Source: GJ-E10 sp035625725 (GTDB lineage Bacteria > Pseudomonadota > Gammaproteobacteria > Burkholderiales > Burkholderiaceae_F). Taken from it: 64,000 nucleotides of DNA. The notes below the pieces were generated by a model, which was given only the letters and a program-made list of their open reading frames with translations, did no database searches and had not been told where the DNA came from. The translations under genes and the position numbers were made by a program. Location of the stretch: positions 28,835-92,834 of the forward strand of contig DASPPB010000028.1 of the NCBI GenBank assembly GCA_035625725.1, written 5' to 3'. Of the stretch, positions 58,532 to 64,000 are shown piece by piece; position 1 is the stretch's first letter, and each line of letters opens with the position of its first letter.

Positions 58532-58691
58532 GCAGTTGGGGGCTTCCGCGCGGCGCGCGGCGTCCGAAGGCTAACCGGAAAATATGCCGGCCCGAGGCGC
58601 CTCAAGAGCGTCGGGGCAGAAAAAACTGCATTGTACTGCCCGGGACAGGGAACCCCGAGGCAGGCAAATGGGGGCTACCGGACCGAAAGCG

Positions 58692-60596
58692 CTAGCGGCG
58701 CACGTCCAGCGTGCGCTCGTCGTCGCGGCGCCGGAGCGTTGCCGCAATGCTTTTGCGGGCCTGGATAAAGCTCGATTTGCGCGCCGCTTGCCCGAGGTAC
58801 CCGTCCAGATCGCCGTACTCGCGCTGCAGGCGGTGAACCAGCGCTAAAAAAACGGGAACCATATCAGGGTCGAAGTGGGTCCCGGACAGGCGTTTGATCT
58901 CCTCGAGCGATTCGGCCACCGGCCACGCGTGCTTGTAGGGACGCACGTGGGTCAGGGCGTCAAAGACATCGGCCAAGGCGGTGATCCGCGCAGCCCTCGG
59001 GATCGCCTCGCCGACTAGCCCTACCGGGTAGCCTTTCCCATCCCATCGCTCATGATGGTAACGGGCGATCTCCTCGGCGATTTGCATCTGCGGCAGATTG
59101 CTGCGCGCGAGCAACTCGGCGCCAACCGTTGCATGGGTCTTCATCATGTTGAATTCGACGTCGGTCAGCCTGCCGGGCTTCAAGAGAATGTGATCGGGGA
59201 TTCCGATCTTGCCGATGTCGTGGAGGCGACCAGCAAGGTCCATGTTGAAGGAAAAATCTTCCTCGCAGCCCAGCTCTCGTGCGAGCAGCGAGGCAAGCAA
59301 ACCAACGCGATAGGAATGCTCGCCCGTCGAATCGTCGCGCAGCTCTGCGGTGACCGCGAGTCGCTCTAGCGATTCGGTGGAGAGCTCACGGTAGCGACGG
59401 CTAGCGAGTTGACCAGCAAGGAGTTTCTCCTTGCGCTCGAGGAGGCGCTCTTGGGAAACTTCGTCGCCGTGGTCTCTTAGCACGCGCTCCATATGGTGCT
59501 GATGGTGCAGCAGCGCGGATTGCTCGCGCTGTGTGCGCACGACCTCCATAAGCTCCTTGAGGTGCATGAGAGCTTCATCATATTGTCCGGCCCCCTCATG
59601 TGCGGAAACCAGGACCCGCAAGATTGTCTCGACGGCTACCGGGTCGGTCTTGCGCGTTGATTCCAGGAGGCGACGCAAGCGGGAAAATCCAATGTCGTGC
59701 TTATTATCGTGAACCTCGGTGAGACCTTCGGCAAGCTCAATTGCGAATATGTCGCGGCCTGAGTTCGTATTGGTAACGAGTTCGCGCATGATCCTGCAGC
59801 GCTCACGCGCTTTTTCGTTATTGCCGGTTTCGAGTAGCAGCCGGACATAGTGGCTCTCGACATCGCAACGGGCGGCAATTGCCGTAATATCGCCTTGGTC
59901 CAGAGGCTCTTCGACCGCTCGTCGCGCAGCGCGCAGACCGGCGCGAAGGTCATCGAGATTCAGGCACGCCAGCGCAATATTGGCTAGGGTACCAATTCTG
60001 GTGGTAGCGTTTGCCGGGGTGCGTTCCAAATTCTCGAGAGCGGCCTCGAAACAATCGATCGCATCCTCGTACTGGCCGGAATAGAAGAGCGCGGCGCCGA
60101 TATTACTAAGCAACTTGGCCCGGGCAAGAGGCTCATCGTCGCTTGACCCGACCTTAAGGCCCTCAGCGGCGGCCTCAATCGCGGCGGGCTGGTTTCCCGT
60201 CTCGCAGTACAGAGCACTTAAACTCGTTAGCGCCCGACGCAAGCGAAGGGGATCGCCCAACTTTCGGGCCTCTTCGACCGCAAGGACCGCGGGGGCGAGG
60301 GCCCTTTGCGTCTGTGCCCCAAAATACAGCGATTTGGCGATCAGGCAGAGGAGATCGACACGATCGGCATTGGGTGGATTCCCTCGAAATTTGCGAACCG
60401 CGTCCCATCCTCGCTCCGCAACCGCGAGGGGACTTGTCGATCCGTTCGTGGGAACCAGTGCCGCTTCCAACTCCGCCAAAAGTCTGCGGAAAAGTTCCTC
60501 CGTTGGGTCCATCGGCTCAGGGCAATCAAGGAGCGCGATCGTCGCAGGCGCAGGTTTGGGTCGCCGCATCTGGACGTGAGCCGTACCGTCTTTCAC
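58692..60596 (-). CDS. TPR-repeat HD-GYP domain protein (predicted c-di-GMP phosphodiesterase)
   Basis: Cytosolic protein of 634 aa. Residues ~85-365 are TPR-like helical repeats (ARAKLLSNIGAALFYSGQY, then a DAIDCFEAALENL segment). A coiled linker spans ~365-410. The HD-GYP domain at ~415-600 has His427, LHDIGKIGIPD (HD 459-460), HHERWDGKGYP (514-524) and DVFDALTHVRPY. All metal and GYP residues are intact, so it should hydrolyse c-di-GMP. GTG at 60596 with GGAGGGG upstream. Divergent from the 41-codon peptide gene. Confidence 0.9.
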   Translation of the reverse strand: MKDGTAHVQMRRPKPAPATIALLDCPEPMDPTEELFRRLLAELEAALVPTNGSTSPLAVAERGWDAVRKFRGNPPNADRVDLLCLIAKSLYFGAQTQRALAPAVLAVEEARKLGDPLRLRRALTSLSALYCETGNQPAAIEAAAEGLKVGSSDDEPLARAKLLSNIGAALFYSGQYEDAIDCFEAALENLERTPANATTRIGTLANIALACLNLDDLRAGLRAARRAVEEPLDQGDITAIAARCDVESHYVRLLLETGNNEKARERCRIMRELVTNTNSGRDIFAIELAEGLTEVHDNKHDIGFSRLRRLLESTRKTDPVAVETILRVLVSAHEGAGQYDEALMHLKELMEVVRTQREQSALLHHQHHMERVLRDHGDEVSQERLLERKEKLLAGQLASRRYRELSTESLERLAVTAELRDDSTGEHSYRVGLLASLLARELGCEEDFSFNMDLAGRLHDIGKIGIPDHILLKPGRLTDVEFNMMKTHATVGAELLARSNLPQMQIAEEIARYHHERWDGKGYPVGLVGEAIPRAARITALADVFDALTHVRPYKHAWPVAESLEEIKRLSGTHFDPDMVPVFLALVHRLQREYGDLDGYLGQAARKSSFIQARKSIAATLRRRDDERTLDVRR

Positions 60597-60628
60597 TGGG
60601 ACCCCTCCAATACAGGCTGTGGCCTAAA

Positions 60629-60702
60629 CGCCTACCACCCGCGAACGCGGCATCCACTCTAGGCGCGCGGATACCCTACCATGATTAGACCGCTGCGTCT
60701 AA
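60629..60702. promoter_or_regulatory. Nested inverted repeats in the HD-GYP / peptide divergent gap
   Basis: The 171-base gap contains three symmetric elements. CGCCTA (60629-60634) pairs with TAGGCG (60660-60665). Inside that pair is a perfect CCGCG-AA-CGCGG (60639-60650). TTAGAC-N6-GTCTAA (60685-60702) lies further towards the peptide gene. The last has operator-like geometry and sits 66 bases before the peptide ATG. Clear -10/-35 boxes were not found. Confidence 0.5.
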
Positions 60703-60767
60703 ACAAGGATTACGGCAGAAAAGGCGGCTTACTTTAGCGTTTTCACTCGTCTTGGCGGGAGTCGGAG

Positions 60768-60893
60768 ATGGAACTCAAAGAGCAAGAGAAAAAAGTCGTT
60801 GAGGAAGTTGTTAAGGAAGAAGAGATTACGGAACTCGAGCCATCTCTCCTGATGAACGTGGGCGGGGGAAGAATGGTGGTTCATTTTGGGTAA
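60768..60893 (+). CDS. Small acidic peptide, 41 aa, with Gly-rich C-terminal motif (candidate precursor peptide)
   Basis: Function unknown. A Lys/Glu-rich, very likely helical leader (about residues 1-26, EKKVVEEVVKEEE type) is followed by LLMNVGGGRMVVHFG and a stop. If the last two Gly of GGG are taken as -2/-1, hydrophobic residues fall at -4, -7 and -12, as in double-glycine leaders, leaving RMVVHFG as a seven-residue product. GGGAG lies six bases before the ATG. A terminator hairpin lies 25 bases after the stop. The coding sequence is less GC-rich than its neighbours. Confidence 0.6.
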   Translation: MELKEQEKKVVEEVVKEEEITELEPSLLMNVGGGRMVVHFG

Positions 60894-60913
60894 TGGCGTC
60901 TCTCCGCTAAGAC

Positions 60914-60935
60914 AAAAGGCCGCCCTTTGGCGGCC
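60914..60935 (-). terminator. Intrinsic terminator between the peptide and phasin genes
   Basis: GGCCGCC-CTTT-GGCGGCC: perfect 7-bp stem (60918-60924 with 60929-60935). On the minus strand it is followed by TTTT, so it ends the phasin transcript. On the plus strand CTTT follows the stem, so it may also end the small-peptide transcript weakly. Confidence 0.75.
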
Positions 60936-60964
60936 CTTTGGTTAGCGAAACCGTTGCGCGAAAA

Positions 60965-61513
60965 CTACGCGGCCTTCTTCGCCTTCGGTTTGACGACGTC
61001 GCCCGCAGCGGCAACGGCCGCTGCGATGTTGGACTCAGCGGTCTCGCTCGCTTGACGAGCAGCTTTCGTTACCGCGTCAAAGGCAGAAGACGCGGTGGCG
61101 AGTGAGTTCTTGATGAGGTTCATTGCTGGTTCCGACCCGGCAGGGGCGGATTTTGCCGCGAACTCGACAAACTCGGCCAGCTTGCGATTGCCTTGCGCGA
61201 CCTGCGCTTCAATGACCTTGCTGACTTCCGCGCCGGCTTCGCTCGCAATGCCATAGGCGCTGCGCGTATAGCTCACCATCTTCTCCGGAGCGGGTTGTGC
61301 CAGTGAGCCCGCGAGTGTCGCAGCCTCCTGGGGATCCTTCGCGCCGAGCAGGCTCTGGACGGCCCCCGCGGCGTCCTGCATGAGAGTGCGGCTGGTTGCG
61401 AGGTTCAGCTGGGCGAGCTTTTCGGCTGCAAGCAGCACACTATTTCCTACGGCTTGAACGGCTTCCAATTGGCTTTTCTGAAGTTCTAAGATCTGGCTTG
61501 GGTTGGTGTACAT
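60965..61513 (-). CDS. Phasin family protein (PHA granule-associated)
   Basis: Coats polyhydroxyalkanoate granules and limits their size. The 182-aa amphipathic helical protein begins YTNPSQILELQKSQLEAV, is rich in Ala, Glu and Lys, and ends with a Lys/Ala tail (VKPKAKKAA), as in PhaP proteins of betaproteobacteria. GAGGA before the ATG at 61513 decides the start. It has a strong promoter with embedded palindromes (61545-61589) and its own terminator. Confidence 0.92.
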   Translation of the reverse strand: MYTNPSQILELQKSQLEAVQAVGNSVLLAAEKLAQLNLATSRTLMQDAAGAVQSLLGAKDPQEAATLAGSLAQPAPEKMVSYTRSAYGIASEAGAEVSKVIEAQVAQGNRKLAEFVEFAAKSAPAGSEPAMNLIKNSLATASSAFDAVTKAARQASETAESNIAAAVAAAGDVVKPKAKKAA

Positions 61514-61544
61514 GACTGGCTCCTCGAGTTGCGGCGATCTATTG

Positions 61545-61555
61545 GTGCAATGCAC
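61545..61555. promoter_or_regulatory. Candidate PhaR operator 2
   Basis: GTGCA-A-TGCAC, perfect around one central base, near the predicted transcription start of the phasin gene. It shares the core TGCANTGCA with the palindrome at 61570-61580. PhaR repressors of phasin genes are reported to bind TGC-rich palindromes of this kind. Confidence 0.55.
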
Positions 61556-61561
61556 AATCGA

Positions 61562-61589
61562 AGTATATGCTGCACTGCAGAAAAGTCAA
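61562..61589 (-). promoter_or_regulatory. Sigma-70 promoter of the phasin gene
   Basis: Reading the minus strand: TTGACT (61589-61584), 16-base spacer, TATACT (61567-61562). Both hexamers match consensus in 5 of 6 positions. The region just upstream (61590-61745) is very AT-rich and may act as an UP element. The transcription start is expected near 61555. Confidence 0.75.
61570..61580. promoter_or_regulatory. Candidate PhaR operator 1
   Basis: CTGC-ACT-GCAG lies in the spacer between -35 and -10 of the phasin promoter, an ideal place for a repressor. It fits the CTGC-N3-GCAG form described, as far as I recall, for PhaR. Assignment is inference from position and symmetry; phaR itself is not in the window. 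Confidence 0.6.
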
Positions 61590-61746
61590 TCGGTTTTTTT
61601 CGAGAAGCACTGAATAACTTTTCAACGGTCACAAGTATTAGAGTTTTATGTTTAAATATCAATTAGCTATATAGATTTATTAATATTTCACTTCATATTA
61701 ACGATTCGGCCCTCGAAATTCAAACGGAGCTAGGGATAACCTAGTT
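61590..61746. other. AT-rich intergenic island
   Basis: About 155 bases with mostly A and T, sharply different from the surrounding GC-rich DNA. No ORF. It contains runs such as TTTAAATATCAATTAG. It lies upstream of the phasin promoter and downstream of glcF, and could be an UP element, a nucleoid-protein (H-NS-like) site or a remnant of foreign DNA. Confidence 0.5.
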
Positions 61747-63006
61747 CTATTGCGTCGCAGCAGCGATCCAGTCGTCCAAGGCCTCAACCCAGTGGCGAAC
61801 GGCAATGTCGGTGCCGCTTTGCAAGTGCTGGATGCATCCGACATTGGCCGAAACCATCAGCGGCGCGCGCAACGCGCGCAGGTGCGCGAGCTTGCGATCG
61901 CGCAATTGGCGGGCAAGATCGGGCTCAAGTACCGAATAGGTGCCCGCCGAGCCACAACACAGATGCGCCTCTCGTTGCGCGACTTGCACGTCAAATCCCA
62001 ACGCACGCAAAAGCGACTCTAGCGTTGCCGGCAGTTTCTGCCCGTGCTGCAAGGTGCAGGGAACATGCAGGGCAACGCGAGGCCCTTTGGTTTTTGCCAA
62101 AGCGGCGCGCAGTCGCGGCGCGACGTCCGACACGACCTCACAGAGATCGCGCGTACATTGGCTGATGCGCAGCGCCTTTTGCGCGTAGTAGCCATCGTGC
62201 GCGAGGTACTTTGCGTATTCCTTGACGGTAACGCCACAGCCCGAAGCGTTCATTACGATCGCCTCGACGCGCGGGGCACCGCCGGCGCCCTCCAGATAAG
62301 GCCACCAGGCGTCGATATTGCGCCGCATCTCGGCCAGCGCGCCGTTGTGGTCCGCGAGATGGGCGCGAAGCGCCCCGCAGCAGCCGGCCGCGGGCGCAAC
62401 GATGGTTTGAATTCCCGCGGCGTCGAGCACTCGGGCCGTAGCCGGATTGATGTTGGGAAGAAGCTTTGGTTGCACGCATCCCGCGAGCAACAGCATCTTG
62501 CGATCGTGCGTGCGCACTGGCCACGCGCGCTTCGCGCCGGCCTCGGTTAACGAGGGCACTTTGTTTTGCAAAGGCTGCGGCAGCAGGGGCCTGGTCAGCT
62601 GCCCCAGGCGCAGCGCCGGCCCCAGAATGGGCGAGGTCAGGCCCTCGCGCAGCACCCAGCGTGCCGCGCGCTGGGGCGCGGGACGCTCGACGCGCTCTTC
62701 AACGATGCGCCGGCCGATGTCGATGAGCGTGCCGTACTCGACGCCTGAGGGACAGGTCGTTTCGCAATTTCGGCACGTCAAACAGCGGTCAAGGTGGCGC
62801 TGCGTTGCGCGCGTGGGCACGTGGCCTTCAAGCACCTGCTTGACGAGGTAGATGCGGCCTCTCGGGCTGTCGAGCTCGTCGCCCAGCAATTGGTAGGTAG
62901 GGCAGGTTGCCAGACAAAAGCCGCAATGCACGCACTTGCGCACTATCGCTTCGGCCTGCGCGCCCTCGCGTGTTCCTCGAAACTCCTCGCTCAGGTTCGT
63001 TTGCAT
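61747..63006 (-). CDS. glcF: Glycolate oxidase iron-sulphur subunit GlcF
   Basis: Electron-transfer subunit of membrane-linked glycolate oxidase (GlcDEF). The 419-aa protein has two 4Fe-4S motifs, CVHCGFCLATCPTY (near 25-38) and CLTCRNCETTCPSG (near 76-89). Two CCG domains follow, with GCCGALRAHL and CCGSAGTYS. It lies 15 bases behind glcE. Confidence 0.95.
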   Translation of the reverse strand: MQTNLSEEFRGTREGAQAEAIVRKCVHCGFCLATCPTYQLLGDELDSPRGRIYLVKQVLEGHVPTRATQRHLDRCLTCRNCETTCPSGVEYGTLIDIGRRIVEERVERPAPQRAARWVLREGLTSPILGPALRLGQLTRPLLPQPLQNKVPSLTEAGAKRAWPVRTHDRKMLLLAGCVQPKLLPNINPATARVLDAAGIQTIVAPAAGCCGALRAHLADHNGALAEMRRNIDAWWPYLEGAGGAPRVEAIVMNASGCGVTVKEYAKYLAHDGYYAQKALRISQCTRDLCEVVSDVAPRLRAALAKTKGPRVALHVPCTLQHGQKLPATLESLLRALGFDVQVAQREAHLCCGSAGTYSVLEPDLARQLRDRKLAHLRALRAPLMVSANVGCIQHLQSGTDIAVRHWVEALDDWIAAATQ

Positions 63007-63021
63007 TGGGAAAGCGGCCGA

Positions 63022-64000
63022 TCACATCCAGGGGTAGAGGCGTCCGCGGTTAAAAATTCCCGCAGGATCAAACGATTTCTTCAAGGCGCGATGGATCCGC
63101 TCAAGGGGAGCGGAAATCGGGGCAAGAAAATCAGGGGCCCGCGGCTCCGCACGAAAGACGCTTGCATGCCCGCCCGCGCGCGCAGCTGTCTCGCGGATTT
63201 TCTGGGGCGAGGCGTGGCTATAGAGCCAGCGCTGCGCTCCGCCCCATTCGATCAGAGTCTCCCCCGGTAGATCCAGCGGCGGCGTGGTGGAAGGCACCGA
63301 GATGCGCCACAGCGCAAGGCTCACCGCAGGGGCGCCTGGAGCGGAAAAGAAGGCATCCGACTGGTCTCGAAGTGCCGTCCAATACGGTACCGCGGCCTCC
63401 GGCTCGAGGGTTCGAACGCCGGATTGCTTTGCCAGACGCTCGCGGGCGGATCGCACGGCAGCGGCCGCGCCGCAGAGCCGCACGCGCATGACGCCCGCTC
63501 GCCAGGCGCTTGCGTTGACCGGCAGCGCCGCCCGTGTCCAGGCCTGCATGAGGTGCAGCGCTTCGGCCTCCTCGCAGGCAAGCTCCACGCTCGCGCTCGC
63601 GGCGGGCAGCGGGGGAACCTTGAGCGAGACCTCGCAAATGACTCCCAGCACGCCCATAGAACCGACAAAAAGGCGCGCGACGTCGTAGCCCGCCACGTTC
63701 TTGACTACCTGCCCGCCAAAGCGCAGCAGTTCGCCTCGCCCATTGAGCACGCAGGCACCCAGCACGAAGTCGCGCACGCCGCCTGCGGCGGCCCGCGGGG
63801 GCCCCGCAAGCCCGGCGGCCACCATGCCACCCACCGTTGCCTGCGCGCCGCCCGCGCCAAAGCGCGGGGGCTCGAAGCAGAGGTGTTGCCCGTGCTCGGA
63901 GAGCGCCTCTTCGAGCTCGCGCAGCGTTGTGCCAGCGCGAGCCGTGATCACCATCTCTGTGGGTTCATAGCTGCAAATGCCGCGCAGCTGCTCTAGCTCG
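63022..64000 (-). CDS. glcE: Glycolate oxidase FAD-binding subunit GlcE, N-terminus outside window
   Basis: FAD-binding PCMH-type subunit of glycolate oxidase. The visible 325 residues begin inside the FAD domain. PRFGAGGAQATVGGMVAAG, the VVKNVAGYDVARLFVGSMG block and the closing FDPAGIFNRGRLYPWM are GlcE hallmarks. The frame is open to the window edge (reading ELEQLRGICSYEPTE before an internal Met), so the true start, and probably glcD, lie beyond base 64000. Confidence 0.95.
   Translation of the reverse strand, partial: ELEQLRGICSYEPTEMVITARAGTTLRELEEALSEHGQHLCFEPPRFGAGGAQATVGGMVAAGLAGPPRAAAGGVRDFVLGACVLNGRGELLRFGGQVVKNVAGYDVARLFVGSMGVLGVICEVSLKVPPLPAASASVELACEEAEALHLMQAWTRAALPVNASAWRAGVMRVRLCGAAAAVRSARERLAKQSGVRTLEPEAAVPYWTALRDQSDAFFSAPGAPAVSLALWRISVPSTTPPLDLPGETLIEWGGAQRWLYSHASPQKIRETAARAGGHASVFRAEPRAPDFLAPISAPLERIHRALKKSFDPAGIFNRGRLYPWM

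Noticed and set aside
60681..60737. 18-codon ORF (MIRPLRLNKDYGRKGGLL) upstream of the peptide gene
   Set aside because: No ribosome-binding site and it overlaps the TTAGAC-N6-GTCTAA element; probably chance.

Overview
The window is about 64 kb of GC-rich bacterial chromosome, densely packed with genes. It looks betaproteobacterial, most likely Burkholderiales. The reasons are the gene order glnD-map / rpsB-tsf-pyrH-frr-uppS-cdsA-dxr-rseP-bamA-ompH-lpxD-fabZ-lpxA-lpxB-rnhB, the divergent ppsR/ppsA pair, the smpB / ratA-rnfH / DUF4124 / guaB-guaA block, and a phasin gene with a PhaR-like promoter. I cannot name a genus. I found no rRNA, tRNA, CRISPR array, insertion sequence or prophage.

Layout. 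1-1.8 kb: the end of a GMC alcohol dehydrogenase gene and two small overlapping unknown genes. 1.9-5.3 kb: glnD and map on the minus strand. 5.6-20.9 kb: a long plus-strand translation / envelope supercluster whose genes often overlap by 1-8 bases and use TTG or GTG starts. It supplies ribosomal protein S2, EF-Ts, UMP kinase and RRF, then undecaprenyl diphosphate, CDP-diacylglycerol, MEP isoprenoid synthesis, sigma-E proteolysis, outer-membrane assembly and lipid A. 21-29.6 kb: PEP synthase and its regulator, SmpB, RatA, RnfH, IMP dehydrogenase and GMP synthase.

29.6-36.4 kb is more accessory. It holds a coupled pair of membrane proteins (CPBP protease family and an ArsP/YraQ-like permease). 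It also holds a coupled two-gene module: a PhoU/DUF47-like protein with a large uncharacterised N-terminal half, and a pyruvate phosphate dikinase homologue that stops cleanly after its phosphohistidine domain. 36.6-45.8 kb is an acyl-CoA catabolic operon (SDR, carboxyltransferase, acyl-CoA dehydrogenase, hydratase, biotin carboxylase, BKACE, acyl-CoA synthetase). Its order resembles the acyclic-terpene (atu) pathway, but a beta-keto acid cleavage enzyme is inserted.

46-58.5 kb contains an NfeD/slipin membrane-protease pair, an FMN reductase, folE coupled to a BLUF blue-light sensor, a 43-residue lysine-rich protein, fumC overlapping an AidB-like acyl-CoA dehydrogenase, tadA, an LD-carboxypeptidase with a hybrid histidine kinase, and a convergent NarL-type regulator. 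58.7-61.6 kb holds a TPR-HD-GYP protein, a divergent 41-codon acidic peptide gene ending in a Gly-Gly-Gly plus seven-residue tail with palindromes in between, and a phasin. The window ends inside glcE, after glcF (glycolate oxidase).

The best candidates for something undescribed are the TPR-HD-GYP / small-peptide locus (58.7-60.9 kb) and the PhoU-like / truncated-PPDK module (32.2-35.7 kb). Both assignments come from motif reading only; no database search was possible.
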